A program made the position numbers and the translations under genes. Positions 42,997 to 53,208 of a stretch of 64,000 nucleotides of DNA are shown here, one piece after another. Source of the DNA: Pectobacterium fontis (GTDB lineage Bacteria > Pseudomonadota > Gammaproteobacteria > Enterobacterales > Enterobacteriaceae); assembly GCF_000803215.1 (NCBI RefSeq), contig NZ_JSXC01000034.1:1-64000 (forward strand), in the 5' to 3' direction. Each line of letters starts with the position of its first letter. The first letter of the stretch is position 1. The notes beneath the pieces are model-generated. The model was given only the letters and a program-made list of their open reading frames with translations, searched no databases and was not told the origin of the DNA.

Positions 42997-43767
42997 ATGA
43001 AGACTCCGCTGTTACCTAACCGTTTTCGCCAAGATTTGCAGCAGGGGAAAACGTTGATTGGCTGCTGGTGTGCGCTGGGCAACCCGATTTCCACTGAAGT
43101 GTTGGGGCTGGCGGGATTCGACTGGCTGGTACTGGATGGCGAGCACGCGCCTAACGATATCGTGACGTTTATTCCTCAGCTCATGGCGCTGAAAGGCAGC
43201 CACAGTGCGCCCGTCGTTCGCCCACCGTGCAATGAGCCGATCATCATCAAACGCTTATTGGATATTGGATTCAATAACTTCCTGATTCCTTTCGTGGAAA
43301 CGGCAGAAGAAGCCGCTCGTGCGGTGGCGTCAACCCGTTATCCGCCCGCGGGCATTCGCGGGGTTTCCGTGGCCCATCGTAGTAACTGCTATGGCACGGA
43401 ACCGGATTATTTCGCCAAGATTAATGACTGCATTACCGTCGTGGTGCAAATCGAAAGTCAGGACGGCCTCGACAATCTGGATGCGATTATTGCGGTTGAC
43501 GGCGTGGACGGTGTGTTCGTTGGCCCAAGCGACCTGTCTGCGGCACTGGGTTATCTCGGTCAGCCGAACCATCCTGATGTGCAGAAAGCGATCCGCCACA
43601 TCTTCGATCGCGCTGCGGCACATAACAAACCGTGCGGCATTCTGGCTCCGGTTGAAGCCGATGCACGTCGCTATCTGGAATGGGGGGCAAGTTTTGTCGC
43701 GGTTGGTAGCGATCTGGGCGTGTTCCGTAGTGCGACTCAGGCGCTGAGCGACAAGTACAAGAAGTAA
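42997..43767 (+). CDS. garL: 2-dehydro-3-deoxyglucarate aldolase GarL
   Basis: A 256-residue class II aldolase of the HpcH/HpaI family. It cleaves 5-dehydro-4-deoxyglucarate and 2-dehydro-3-deoxyglucarate to pyruvate and tartronate semialdehyde. Family motifs visible are [50 protein letters not shown] and [14 protein letters not shown]. It stands between gudD and garR, linking the dehydratase step to the C3 branch. In E. coli garL lies in garPLRK; here it has been joined to the gud genes. Confidence 0.96.
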   Translation: MKTPLLPNRFRQDLQQGKTLIGCWCALGNPISTEVLGLAGFDWLVLDGEHAPNDIVTFIPQLMALKGSHSAPVVRPPCNEPIIIKRLLDIGFNNFLIPFVETAEEAARAVASTRYPPAGIRGVSVAHRSNCYGTEPDYFAKINDCITVVVQIESQDGLDNLDAIIAVDGVDGVFVGPSDLSAALGYLGQPNHPDVQKAIRHIFDRAAAHNKPCGILAPVEADARRYLEWGASFVAVGSDLGVFRSATQALSDKYKK

Positions 43768-43857
43768 TTCAGAGATTCCGCCGCGAATCGAATCCGCTAT
43801 GAGGTGGGTTCATCGTGAATTGAAGTGATATCTACATCAGACAATGAGGTTAGGGCG

Positions 43858-44742
43858 ATGAAAATTGGTTTTATTGGACTGGGCATCATGGGAAAACCGA
43901 TGAGTAAAAATCTGCTGAAAGCAGGTTACTCATTAGTCGTGATGGACAGAAATTTGGACGCGGTGGCGGAAGTAGTTGCCGCGGGTGCCACGGCGGCTGA
44001 AACGCCGAAACAGGTGGCGGAACAGTGCGACGTCATCATCACCATGCTGCCTAACTCTCCGCATGTTAAAGAGGTGGTGCTGGGTGAAAACGGCGTCATC
44101 GACGGTGCGCGTGTCGGAAGCATTGTGGTGGATATGAGTTCAATCGCACCACTCGCCAGCCGTGAAATTGCGACGGCACTGGCGGAAAAAGAGATTGCCA
44201 TGTTGGACGCGCCGGTCAGCGGCGGAGAGCCTAAAGCGATTGATGGCACGCTGTCCGTGATGGTGGGCGGTGACAAAGCGCAGTTTGACCGCTGCTTTGA
44301 GATTCTGAAATCCATGGCTGGCTCCGTGGTACATACCGGTGACATCGGTGCAGGTAATGTGACCAAATTGGCGAACCAGGTGATTGTGGCACTGAACATT
44401 GCCGCCATGTCTGAGGCGCTAGTGCTGGCAACGAAAGCAGGCGTTAACCCGGATCTGGTTTATCAGGCGATCCGCGGCGGGCTGGCGGGCAGCACCGTGC
44501 TGGATGCGAAAGCGCCGATGGTAATGGATCGTAACTTTAAGCCGGGTTTCCGCATCGATCTGCATATCAAAGATTTGGCGAATGCGCTGGATACCTCGCA
44601 CGGCGTTGGTGCGCAGTTGCCCTTAACGGCGGCGGTGATGGAAATGATGCAGGCGCTGAAAGCAGACGATCTGGGATCGGCCGACCACAGCGCACTGGCG
44701 TGTTACTACGAAAAGCTGGCTAAAGTGGAAGTCACGCGATAA
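43858..44742 (+). CDS. garR: 2-hydroxy-3-oxopropionate (tartronate semialdehyde) reductase GarR
   Basis: A 294-residue beta-hydroxyacid dehydrogenase that reduces tartronate semialdehyde to D-glycerate with NADH. The N-terminal Rossmann motif is IGFIGLGIMGKPMSKNL. The substrate loop DAPVSGGEPKAIDGTL and the catalytic lysine in AGNVTKLANQ are intact. The ATG at 43858 (MKIGFIGL) is preferred over an upstream GTG in the same frame because it matches the family start and has GAGGTTAGGG upstream. It lies between garL and garK. Confidence 0.96.
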   Translation: MKIGFIGLGIMGKPMSKNLLKAGYSLVVMDRNLDAVAEVVAAGATAAETPKQVAEQCDVIITMLPNSPHVKEVVLGENGVIDGARVGSIVVDMSSIAPLASREIATALAEKEIAMLDAPVSGGEPKAIDGTLSVMVGGDKAQFDRCFEILKSMAGSVVHTGDIGAGNVTKLANQVIVALNIAAMSEALVLATKAGVNPDLVYQAIRGGLAGSTVLDAKAPMVMDRNFKPGFRIDLHIKDLANALDTSHGVGAQLPLTAAVMEMMQALKADDLGSADHSALACYYEKLAKVEVTR

Positions 44743-44763
44743 TCCGTGAAGCGAGAGTCACGA

Positions 44764-44784
44764 GGCTGGCACGGTGTGCCAGCC
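44764..44784. other. Perfect hairpin between garR and garK
   Basis: GGCTGGCAC, loop GGT, GTGCCAGCC: a 9-bp perfect stem 22 bases after garR. There is no T-run, so it is more likely an mRNA processing or stability element than a terminator. Confidence 0.5.
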
Positions 44785-44919
44785 GACTGGCAGAGGATCA
44801 TTCTGATCGACCGACTGGATTTCAGGAGCTTCTGCCCTGAAAGTTGGTGGGTATAAGCGCCGTTTCATGAGCGCGCGGATTATTGATGCAATCGGAACGT
44901 TGATGAAATCGGATCGTTT

Positions 44920-46065
44920 ATGAAAATAGTGATCGCACCGGATTCTTATAAAGAAAGCCTGTCTGCACAAGAGGTTGCCACGCAGATTGAAAAGGGATTT
45001 CGTGAAATATTTCCCGATGCCTGCTATGTCAAATTGCCCGTTGCAGATGGTGGGGAAGGCACCGTTGAAGCCATGGTCGCGGCGACCGATGGTAAGATTG
45101 TGAATGTTAAGGTGACAGGGCCGTTAGGCGATCGTATTGACGCGTTCTTCGGTCTGTCTGGTGATGAAAAAACAGCATTTATTGAGATGGCGGCGGCAAG
45201 CGGTCTGGAAAGCGTGCCTGCACAACGGCGTAATCCGTTGAAGACCACCAGCTATGGCACGGGCGAGTTGATTCGCTGCGCGTTGGATCACGGTGTTCAA
45301 CACTGCATTATCGGAATTGGCGGGAGTGCCACCAATGATGGCGGGTCGGGCATGGTGCAGGCGCTGGGCGCGAAATTGCTGGATCAGCAGGACGAACAGA
45401 TTGGTTTTGGTGGTGGTGAACTCGATAAACTGGTGCGTATTGATATCAGCGAACTGGATGAACGTATTAAACGCTGCCGTTTTGAAGTGGCCTGCGATGT
45501 AACCAATCCATTGACGGGGAAACAGGGCGCATCGGCGATTTTTGGCCCTCAGAAGGGCGCAACGCCGCAAATGATTAAGCAGTTGGATAATGCGCTGAAG
45601 CATTATGCGGCGGTGATCCGTCAGGATCTGGACAGGGACGTGGAACACGTTCCCGGATCGGGCGCTGCGGGGGGGATGGGCGCGGCGTTACAGGCATTTT
45701 GCGACGCTGAACTTCGTCAGGGGATTGAGATAGTGACGGAAGCGTTGGGGTTGGATGAACTGGTACGTGATGCCACGCTGGTGATTACCGGAGAAGGGCG
45801 CATCGACAGCCAGACGATCCACGGTAAAGTGCCGATTGGCGTGGCGCGAGTTGCCAAACAGTATAATAAACCGGTGATTGGGATTGCAGGCAGCCTGACG
45901 GCAGATGTTGGTGTGGTACATGAACATGGGCTGGATGCCGTATTCAGCGTGCTTTACAACATTTGCTCCCTCGAAGAAGCGCTGGATAATGCGGCGGAGA
46001 ATGTGCGGATGGCGGCGCGTAATATCGCTGCTACGATCCGGCTGGCACAGTCGGTATCGTGTTGA
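44920..46065 (+). CDS. garK: Glycerate 2-kinase GarK
   Basis: A 381-residue glycerate kinase of the GarK family that phosphorylates D-glycerate to 2-phosphoglycerate, the entry into lower glycolysis. Visible family segments are MKIVIAPDSYKESLSAQEVA, KLPVADGGEGTVEAMV, GIGGSATNDGGSGMVQALG, PGSGAAGGMGAALQAF and VITGEGRIDSQT. Length equals E. coli GarK. The ribosome binding site is weak (GGAT). It is 177 bases after garR, with a hairpin in the gap, and completes the hexarate pathway; enolase, encoded at 55983, uses its product. Confidence 0.95.
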   Translation: MKIVIAPDSYKESLSAQEVATQIEKGFREIFPDACYVKLPVADGGEGTVEAMVAATDGKIVNVKVTGPLGDRIDAFFGLSGDEKTAFIEMAAASGLESVPAQRRNPLKTTSYGTGELIRCALDHGVQHCIIGIGGSATNDGGSGMVQALGAKLLDQQDEQIGFGGGELDKLVRIDISELDERIKRCRFEVACDVTNPLTGKQGASAIFGPQKGATPQMIKQLDNALKHYAAVIRQDLDRDVEHVPGSGAAGGMGAALQAFCDAELRQGIEIVTEALGLDELVRDATLVITGEGRIDSQTIHGKVPIGVARVAKQYNKPVIGIAGSLTADVGVVHEHGLDAVFSVLYNICSLEEALDNAAENVRMAARNIAATIRLAQSVSC

Positions 46066-46168
46066 TTGCCATCGTGATGCGATGACGCTACAGCCTGCTA
46101 TCTCCTCAGCATCATTTTTTACGCCGGATCATGGCAAGACGAAGAGACAGAGTGATGCGGCGTCGCGG

Positions 46169-48964
46169 TTACGAGAGCCTGGGGTTGATGTGCGATTGGG
46201 CGGCTTGGTTGACGTTGTCGATCTCGTCCAGTAGCTCCAGCCATTCAGGTTCCAGATCGCTGGCATGAACGCCGTTACGCAGTTGTTGTTCCAGATAGCG
46301 GCAGATGCCTTTTAGACGAGGGACGCCGCTGTAACTACAACTGCCGTGCAGTTTATGAACCAGTTCGATAATGTTGTCATCCGTCTGACCTTTCAGCACA
46401 TTTTCTATTTTTTGCCGGACTTCAGGCAAGAAATCCAGCAGCATTTGTAACAGGTCACGCGCTAGCTCAGGCTTATTGGCCGCTTGTTGCTGCGCCAGCG
46501 CCCAGTCAAGCGATAGTTGACTGTCGTCATGCTCGCTCAGCAAATCCGCGATGTCACTGCGATGGCGCTTTAACGGTTCTCTGTGCGCATGACGTGTCAG
46601 CACGCTTTTCAGCATCTGTTCGTCTATCGGTTTGGCCAAATAGTCATCCATACCCGAGCGTAACAGATGTTCTCGCTCATCCGTCATCGTCTGTGCTGTC
46701 ACTGCGATAATCGGCGTGGTGGCATGATGAGGGATCTGGTGGATCAGTTCGCAGGCACAGATACCGTCCATACCCGGCATCTGGATATCCATGAGAATAA
46801 TGTCAATTTGATGCATTTCTGCCTGTGAAATAGCCTCTGCCCCGCTTTCGCACAGGATAATCGTCTCGACCTGTTCTTCCAGCAGCGTACCGATGAGTTT
46901 CAGGTTGGCCGGGTTATCATCCACGGCCATCACGCTCAGTGGCAGGCGGGCTGGGCGACGAGCGGCGCGTTGTTGCGATGCCGTGTCATCCGGCAGAAAA
47001 GAGAGTTGGAACCGCGAGCTGTCTTGTAGTTGTGGTAGCAGGCGTGACGATGAAAGCGGTTTGCTCAGGCAGGCATGTACGCCGAAGTTTTTCAACTGCT
47101 CGGCATCTATTTGCGCCAGGCTCGGCAGTGCCAGAATCACGCAAGGCACACGGCGGCAGATATCGCGCAGTGTGGGCGTGTAGTCGAGTAGCGTATTGCG
47201 ATATTGCACAGGAATACCGAGCAGCAGGATATCAAAATCCCCTTCTGGCAATTGTTCAAATGTTGGGCTGTAGCTCACTATCAATGGCGTCTGGCTCAGA
47301 ATATCCAGCGTGGCCTGCGCGGCGATGGGATGATACTCGACATAGGCCAGATGTTTACCTTGCAGCATGGTGTACGCCGGCTCTGTCGGTACAGCGTGAG
47401 GGTTCAGTGGCAGCGTGATGTGGAACCAGAAGGTGGATCCCTTGTTGATCTGGCTCTGGAAACTGATATCGCCGCCCATTTCTTTGACCAGACGCTGGGT
47501 GATGACCAGCCCAAGCCCTGTGCCGCCATGACGGCGGGAAATACTGGTGTCGGCCTGACGGAAAGCCTGAAACAATTGTGATTGCTGCAACTCGGCGATC
47601 CCGATGCCGGTATCGCGTATCTGCACCTCTAGCTGAACCTGCTGATGTTCCTGCCGACGCTTCTCTACCCGAATATCAATGTTGCCTTGTTCCGTAAATT
47701 TAATCGCGTTGCCCAGCAAGTTGGTGATGATTTGCTGTATCCGCAGCGGATCGCCGACGAACTGTTCGGGGACGTCATTCTGAATACTGAGCGTCAGTTC
47801 CAACCCTTTTTCATGTGCGGTATGTGCCAGCAGCGTCACGACATCATCCAGCGCACTATGCAGGGAGAACGGGATATCCTCCAATACCAGTTTTCCGGCC
47901 TCTAATTTTGAGAAATCCAGCACATCGTTAATAATATTCAACAGGTTATTGGCTGAGCGTTCGATGGTGAGCAGATAATCGGTTTGCGTCGAATTCAGCG
48001 GGGTCTTTAATGTCTGGCGGGTAAAGCCGATTACGCCATTCAGCGGCGTTCTCAGTTCGTGTGACATATTCGCCAGAAATTCAGATTTGATACGCGCGGC
48101 TTCCTGCGCCCGCTTTTTGGCCAGATCCAGCTCGACGTTTTGGATCTCCATCTGCTCCAGTGTTTCCCGCAAATCGTAGGTCGCCTGATCGATATTTTGC
48201 TGCATTTCTTCGTGATAGGCGGTTAGCGACATTGCCATGGAGTTGATGCCATTTTTCAGCATATCCAGCTCGCCGAGCATGTAGCCTTCCACCCGGCTAT
48301 CCAGTTGCCCGCGGCGAATGCGATCGACGGTATCAACCATATTACGGATCGGCGTCGTGACGTCTCGCATCAGACGGTAAGCAAAAAGAATGGCGGCACC
48401 TAAAGACAGCAGCAGCAGGAGCGTCGCGATAACGATTTCCTGATACTGCTGAAGCTGAATGGTTCTGGTATCCAGTTCGATCACCAGATAGCCGAGTGGC
48501 GTGGCGGAACCGGGCAGCACAGGGGGCATTTTGCCCGGCATAAATTCGCTGTCATTGACGATCGGCATGTGCAGAATCAGCGCATCATCCGTGTGGTGCA
48601 GGTGAAGTTTGTTATACGAAAACGCATCGTTACCGAGCGACTGTAATGCTACGGTGTGGCGTACATTGGTCGTTGCCAATAGCTGATTATGGGCATCGAA
48701 CACGCTAATGGTGCGAATTATCGCGGAGTTTTGGCGATGAAGCGTATTGATTAACTGAGGGATCGTGTCTATCTGGCGATGGGTAAAGGCGTACGCGCTG
48801 ATGGTTGCCAGCGGTTCGATAATGCTGGTGCCTGCGTCGGCCAACTGCGATTGCAACTGATTGTAACGATGGATGACGAAGAATGAGCTAAGCAGCAGCC
48901 CGATCAGAAGCGTCGGTGCCAAAATCAGTATCAACATCCGTGCACGAAGACTGTATTTGGTCAT
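46169..48964 (-). CDS. barA: Hybrid sensor histidine kinase BarA (GacS/ExpS)
   Basis: A 931-residue tripartite sensor kinase, the partner of UvrY/GacA. In soft-rot bacteria this pathway controls extracellular enzymes through the Rsm system. Membrane segments lie at about 9-30 and 175-197 with a periplasmic sensor between, then HAMP (about 200-255) and HisKA with H302 in [13 protein letters not shown], the same position as in E. coli. HATPase, a degenerate receiver, a true receiver with [10 protein letters not shown] and a C-terminal Hpt with [13 protein letters not shown] follow. The start at 48964 (MTKYSLRAR) matches E. coli. It is divergent from rlmD. Confidence 0.96.
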   Translation of the reverse strand: MTKYSLRARMLILILAPTLLIGLLLSSFFVIHRYNQLQSQLADAGTSIIEPLATISAYAFTHRQIDTIPQLINTLHRQNSAIIRTISVFDAHNQLLATTNVRHTVALQSLGNDAFSYNKLHLHHTDDALILHMPIVNDSEFMPGKMPPVLPGSATPLGYLVIELDTRTIQLQQYQEIVIATLLLLLSLGAAILFAYRLMRDVTTPIRNMVDTVDRIRRGQLDSRVEGYMLGELDMLKNGINSMAMSLTAYHEEMQQNIDQATYDLRETLEQMEIQNVELDLAKKRAQEAARIKSEFLANMSHELRTPLNGVIGFTRQTLKTPLNSTQTDYLLTIERSANNLLNIINDVLDFSKLEAGKLVLEDIPFSLHSALDDVVTLLAHTAHEKGLELTLSIQNDVPEQFVGDPLRIQQIITNLLGNAIKFTEQGNIDIRVEKRRQEHQQVQLEVQIRDTGIGIAELQQSQLFQAFRQADTSISRRHGGTGLGLVITQRLVKEMGGDISFQSQINKGSTFWFHITLPLNPHAVPTEPAYTMLQGKHLAYVEYHPIAAQATLDILSQTPLIVSYSPTFEQLPEGDFDILLLGIPVQYRNTLLDYTPTLRDICRRVPCVILALPSLAQIDAEQLKNFGVHACLSKPLSSSRLLPQLQDSSRFQLSFLPDDTASQQRAARRPARLPLSVMAVDDNPANLKLIGTLLEEQVETIILCESGAEAISQAEMHQIDIILMDIQMPGMDGICACELIHQIPHHATTPIIAVTAQTMTDEREHLLRSGMDDYLAKPIDEQMLKSVLTRHAHREPLKRHRSDIADLLSEHDDSQLSLDWALAQQQAANKPELARDLLQMLLDFLPEVRQKIENVLKGQTDDNIIELVHKLHGSCSYSGVPRLKGICRYLEQQLRNGVHASDLEPEWLELLDEIDNVNQAAQSHINPRLS

Positions 48965-49021
48965 GAGGTTCCAATGTGGGAGAATTAGGGGGATGCTAAG
49001 CACCCTATTATTTAATTTAGT

Positions 49022-49148
49022 TATACCTTAAATAATTCGAGTTGCAGGAAGGCGGCGACACAGTGAATCCCCAGGAGCTTACTCAGGTAAGTGACTGGGG
49101 TGAACGAGGAAAGCCAACGCACATGCAGCTTGAAGTATTACCGGTATT
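49022..49148 (+). repeat. Full-length TATACC intergenic repeat
   Basis: A 127-bp element with ends TATACC and GGTAT, located between the divergent barA and rlmD start codons. Its centre can fold: CCCCAG (49070-49075) pairs with CTGGGG further on, flanking an ACTCAGGTAAGT segment. I recognise this type as a repeat common in Pectobacterium, Yersinia and Serratia genomes. Two internally deleted copies occur at 11456 and 33490. Confidence 0.75.
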
Positions 49149-49191
49149 TGGGTACTGCCGTTCAACTCAAGAGAACAATCGATAGTACATT

Positions 49192-50535
49192 ATGGCGCAA
49201 TTCTACTCTCCAAACCGGCGTGTGACGACCCGGAAAGCGATTCCTGCTAAAAACCTTACTGTTACGGTTACGTCACTCGATCCGTTTGGGCAGGGAGTGG
49301 CGCGTCACGAAGGCAAGACGGTGTTTGTTTCGGGCGTTCTGCCGGGAGAGCAGGCGGAGATTCAACTGACGGAAGAGAAACGCCAGTTTTCACATGCAAA
49401 ACTGAAACGCCTTCTGACGCACAGCCCGCAGCGTGTTGAACCGCGGTGCCCGCATTTTACCCGCTGTGGCGGCTGCCAGCAGCAGCACGCGGAAATCACA
49501 CTGCAACAAAGCAGTAAAACGGCGGCATTAATGCGCTTGATGACGCGGGAAACGGGGACTGAACTGCCTGAGGCGGGGCTGATTGCTGGCACACCTTATG
49601 CTTATCGGAGGCGCGCGCGGCTTGCGCTATACTTTCAGGCGAAAGAGCAGCGGCTATTGATGGGCTATCGGCAGCCAAATTCCCACGATCTGGTGGATAT
49701 TACCGCTTGCCCGGTTTTGCGTCCCGAGCTTGAAGCGCTGCTGCAACCGCTGCGCGACTGTCTGAGCCGGTTAAAAGCGGTGAAGCGTCTGGGCCATGTG
49801 GAGCTGGTGCAGGCGGAGAATGGTCCACTGCTGGTGCTGCGACACCTCGATCCACTGCATTCATCGGATGAACAAGTGCTGCGTGATTTTGCCCAGCAGC
49901 ATCGTGTCTCGGTCTATCTGGCACCGGATGCTGACTCGCTGACATGCCTGTACGGTGAAGAGCCGGTTTATCACGTCGCCGGGCTGACGCTGGCATTTAG
50001 CCCGCGTGATTTTATTCAGGTCAATGACGCGGTGAACCAGCAGATGGTTGCGCAGGCGCTGGCGTGGTTGGATGTGCAACCACAGGATAGAATATTAGAT
50101 CTGTTTTGCGGCATGGGTAACTTCACGCTGCCATTGGCACAGCGTGCCGCCAGCGTCGTTGGCGTTGAAGGGGTAACGGCGTTGGTCGAAAAAGGACGAG
50201 AGAATGCCCGGCGCAATGCGTTGTCCAATGTCACATTTTTTCACCAAAATCTTGAAGATGACGTCACCCGGCAGCCGTGGGCGGCACAGGGTTTTGATAA
50301 AATATTACTTGATCCTGCACGCGCGGGCGCGGCAGGCGTGATGGAGCAGATAACCCGATTAGCGCCTGAACGGGTAGTCTATGTGTCCTGTAACGCCACG
50401 ACGCTCGCGCGCGACAGCAAAGTATTACTGGCTGCGGGTTATCGACTGGCGAATGTCGCGATGTTGGATATGTTTCCACATACCGGACACCTTGAATCGA
50501 TGGCACTGTTTTTGCACGATACCGGCGCGCGATAA
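49192..50535 (+). CDS. rlmD: 23S rRNA (uracil-1939-C5)-methyltransferase RlmD
   Basis: A 447-residue SAM-dependent methyltransferase that methylates U1939 of 23S rRNA. An N-terminal TRAM domain (about 17-80) is followed by the iron-sulfur cysteines in [15 protein letters not shown]. The SAM-binding motif is [15 protein letters not shown], and the catalytic cysteine is in [11 protein letters not shown] near residue 402. It lies upstream of relA with a 50-base gap, as in E. coli, and is divergent from barA. Confidence 0.96.
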   Translation: MAQFYSPNRRVTTRKAIPAKNLTVTVTSLDPFGQGVARHEGKTVFVSGVLPGEQAEIQLTEEKRQFSHAKLKRLLTHSPQRVEPRCPHFTRCGGCQQQHAEITLQQSSKTAALMRLMTRETGTELPEAGLIAGTPYAYRRRARLALYFQAKEQRLLMGYRQPNSHDLVDITACPVLRPELEALLQPLRDCLSRLKAVKRLGHVELVQAENGPLLVLRHLDPLHSSDEQVLRDFAQQHRVSVYLAPDADSLTCLYGEEPVYHVAGLTLAFSPRDFIQVNDAVNQQMVAQALAWLDVQPQDRILDLFCGMGNFTLPLAQRAASVVGVEGVTALVEKGRENARRNALSNVTFFHQNLEDDVTRQPWAAQGFDKILLDPARAGAAGVMEQITRLAPERVVYVSCNATTLARDSKVLLAAGYRLANVAMLDMFPHTGHLESMALFLHDTGAR

Positions 50536-50585
50536 GCGCCGACTCGGCGTTGTTTGCAAGGTGAAAGGTAACGTAGGGAGAAATT

Positions 50586-52820
50586 ATGGTTGCGGTAAGA
50601 AGTGCGCATTTGAATACGGCAGGTGAGTTTGTCCCTGACGCGTGGATTGCTTCGCTGGGTATTGCCAGCCAGCAATCATGTGAACGTTTAGCCGAAACCT
50701 GGCGTTACTGTGAACAGCAAACGCAAGATCACCTTGATGCCCCGCTGCTGCTGTGGCGCGGCATTGAAATGGTGGAAATCCTGTCTACGCTCAGCATGGA
50801 CAACGACAGCATGCGCGCGGCGCTGCTGTTTCCACTGGCAAATGCCAACGTGGTCGATGAACCGACGCTGGAAGCCGCGTTTGGGAAAAACATCGTTGAT
50901 TTGGTGCATGGCGTGCGCGATATGGATGCAATCCGCCAGCTCAAAGCGACGCAGCATGATTCGGGTGCCTCTGAGCAGGTCGATAACATCCGTCGCATGC
51001 TGCTGGCGATGGTGGAAGACTTCCGCTGCGTGGTGATCAAACTCGCCGAACGTATCGCTCACCTGCGTGAAGTGAAGGATGCCCCCGAAGAAGAGCGGGT
51101 ATTGGCGGCTAAAGAGTGTACCAATATCTACGCACCGCTGGCGAACCGGCTGGGCATCGGCCAGTTGAAGTGGGAATTGGAAGATTTTTGTTTCCGCTAT
51201 CTGCATCCTGATGAATATAAAAAAATCGCCAAGCTGCTGCACGAGCGCCGTATCGACCGTGCGCAGTATATTGATGATTTTGTTAAAACATTGCGCGATG
51301 CGATGAAAGAAGAGGGCGTGAAGGCAGAAATCTACGGTCGCCCCAAACATATCTACAGCATCTGGCGCAAGATGCAGAAAAAAGCGCTGTCGTTTGATGA
51401 ACTGTTCGATGTACGTGCGGTGCGCATCGTCGTTGAGCGTTTGCAGGACTGCTATGGCGCATTGGGTATCGTACATACCCACTACCGGCATTTGCCGGAC
51501 GAATTTGATGACTACGTCGCGAACCCTAAGCCGAACGGCTATCAGTCCATTCATACGGTGGTGCTAGGGCCGGGCGGGAAGACGCTCGAAATTCAGATTC
51601 GCACACGTCAGATGCATGAAGATGCCGAACTGGGCGTGGCGGCACACTGGAAATATAAAGAGGGCACCTCCGTTGGCGGGCGCGCGGGTTACGAAGGCCG
51701 CATTGCCTGGCTGCGTAAACTGCTGGCCTGGCAGGAAGACGTGGCGGATTCGAACGACGTACTGGATGAAGTTCGCAGCCAGGTGTTTGACGACCGTGTC
51801 TATGTCTTTACACCAAAAGGCGACGTGGTGGATCTCCCAGCCGGCTCTACGCCGCTCGACTTTGCTTATAACATCCACAGCGATATCGGACACCGTTGCA
51901 TCGGAGCAAAAATTGGTGGACGCATTGTGCCGTTTACCTACCAACTGCAAATGGGTGACCAAATTGAAATTATCACCCAGAAGCAGCCGAACCCGAGCCG
52001 CGACTGGCTAAACCCGAATCTGGGATATATCACCACCAGTCGTGGACGCTCGAAGATTCAAAACTGGTTCCGTAAGCAAGATCGCGACAAGAATATTCTG
52101 GCGGGGCGGCAGATTCTGGATGATGAACTGGCGCATTTGGGCGTCAGCCTGAAAGCGGCGGAAAAACTGTTGTTGCCGCGTTACAACGTGAATTCGCTGG
52201 ATGAATTACTGGCCGCGATTGGCGGCGGTGATGTTCGTCTGAACCAGATGGTGAACTTCCTGCAATCGCAGTTAAAGCAGCCTAGTGCGGAAGAACTGGA
52301 TCGTGAAGCGCTGCGTCAACTGACGCAGAAATCGCATCAGCCGCCAGTACGTAATAACAAAGATAATGGCCGCGTGGTCGTTGAAGGCGTTGGCAATCTG
52401 ATGCACCACATTGCACGCTGCTGCCAGCCGATCCCCGGCGATGAGATCACCGGGTTTATCACGCGCGGAAGGGGGATTTCGATTCACCGTGCGGATTGTG
52501 AACAACTGGACGAACTACGCGCCAGCTCGCCGGAGCGGATTGTGGACGCGGTATGGGGTGAAAGCTACTCCAGCGGCTATTCGCTGGTAGTGAGGGTGGT
52601 TGCCAACGATCGCAGTGGCCTATTGCGGGATATCACCACGATTCTGGCGAATGAGAAGGTCAACGTACTGGGCGTCGCCAGCCGTAGCGACACCAAACAG
52701 CAACTGGCAACGATTGATATGGATATTGAGATCTATAACCTGCAAGTGCTGAGCCGCATTCTGGCGAAGCTCAACCAATTACCGGATGTGATCGACGCGC
52801 GGCGTCAGCAGGGAGCGTAA
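50586..52820 (+). CDS. relA: GTP pyrophosphokinase RelA
   Basis: A 744-residue ribosome-associated (p)ppGpp synthetase of the stringent response. The N-terminal HD region is degenerate: LFPLANANVVDEPTLEAAFG replaces the hydrolase HD signature, as expected for monofunctional RelA. The synthetase domain (about 240-390) contains YGRPKHIYSIWRKM and NPKPNGYQSIHTVV. TGS, helical, zinc-finger (HHIARCCQPIPGDEI) and C-terminal ACT domains follow. Length matches E. coli (744). In E. coli mazEF follows; here it is absent. Confidence 0.97.
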   Translation: MVAVRSAHLNTAGEFVPDAWIASLGIASQQSCERLAETWRYCEQQTQDHLDAPLLLWRGIEMVEILSTLSMDNDSMRAALLFPLANANVVDEPTLEAAFGKNIVDLVHGVRDMDAIRQLKATQHDSGASEQVDNIRRMLLAMVEDFRCVVIKLAERIAHLREVKDAPEEERVLAAKECTNIYAPLANRLGIGQLKWELEDFCFRYLHPDEYKKIAKLLHERRIDRAQYIDDFVKTLRDAMKEEGVKAEIYGRPKHIYSIWRKMQKKALSFDELFDVRAVRIVVERLQDCYGALGIVHTHYRHLPDEFDDYVANPKPNGYQSIHTVVLGPGGKTLEIQIRTRQMHEDAELGVAAHWKYKEGTSVGGRAGYEGRIAWLRKLLAWQEDVADSNDVLDEVRSQVFDDRVYVFTPKGDVVDLPAGSTPLDFAYNIHSDIGHRCIGAKIGGRIVPFTYQLQMGDQIEIITQKQPNPSRDWLNPNLGYITTSRGRSKIQNWFRKQDRDKNILAGRQILDDELAHLGVSLKAAEKLLLPRYNVNSLDELLAAIGGGDVRLNQMVNFLQSQLKQPSAEELDREALRQLTQKSHQPPVRNNKDNGRVVVEGVGNLMHHIARCCQPIPGDEITGFITRGRGISIHRADCEQLDELRASSPERIVDAVWGESYSSGYSLVVRVVANDRSGLLRDITTILANEKVNVLGVASRSDTKQQLATIDMDIEIYNLQVLSRILAKLNQLPDVIDARRQQGA

Positions 52821-52925
52821 ATGATAGTTTCACCATCACCTGGTTGGAAATTTTATGCGGGTGTAGTGAAAAGTTTCGTGCGTGGTTAGCAATAGTGTTT
52901 TTTGTGGCACCATTGCCACGCCCGA

Positions 52926-52956
52926 CTGAGGGATGCTCAGATGCCGCATCCCTCAG
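52926..52956. other. Hairpin downstream of relA
   Basis: A perfect 11-bp stem with a 9-base loop, not followed by a T-run. It may be a repeat remnant or transcript-end structure for relA. Confidence 0.45.
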
Positions 52957-53151
52957 AACCCTGGCTTTTGGCGGGAATTGTGCCGCGTTGCGGTTCCTTC
53001 GATGTACATGCCCGCTGTCGAGCCACCTGTGACGCGTTCCCGACGCGGCACAGGTTTTCGCCGCATCCATGCGGCTCACTCGGCGGCCATGCGCATCTCA
53101 GCACAATTTTTTACGCCGTTGAAATGAAAATAGTGATGTCTTTGCGCTTTT

Positions 53152-53167
53152 TAGCCAAATTTGGCTA
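53152..53167. promoter_or_regulatory. Perfect 16-bp palindrome upstream of mazG
   Basis: TAGCCAAATTTGGCTA is a perfect palindrome ending 41 bases before the chosen mazG ATG, followed by CTATTTTT. It may be an operator for an unidentified dimeric regulator or, with the T-run, a weak terminator of relA transcripts. Confidence 0.4.
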
Positions 53168-53208
53168 CTATTTTTCGCTATTTTTATAAAAATTTTTTCA
53201 GGAATATT

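Larger units (their letters stand above)
52821..53208. other. Intergenic region relA-mazG, without mazEF
   Basis: 388 bases occupying the place of mazEF in E. coli. Short frames exist but have no family likeness or ribosome binding site. Features seen are an 11-bp inverted repeat CTGAGGGATGC/GCATCCCTCAG (52926-52956) and the 16-base palindrome at 53152-53167, followed by a very AT-rich stretch before mazG. Confidence 0.55.

Noticed and set aside
50688-51554. Long antisense open frame opposite relA
   Set aside because: GC-rich codons of the strongly conserved sense gene leave antisense frames open; the translation has no recognisable domain.
52844-53189. Short frames in the relA-mazG gap
   Set aside because: They do not resemble MazE, MazF or any other toxin or antitoxin, and lack ribosome binding sites.
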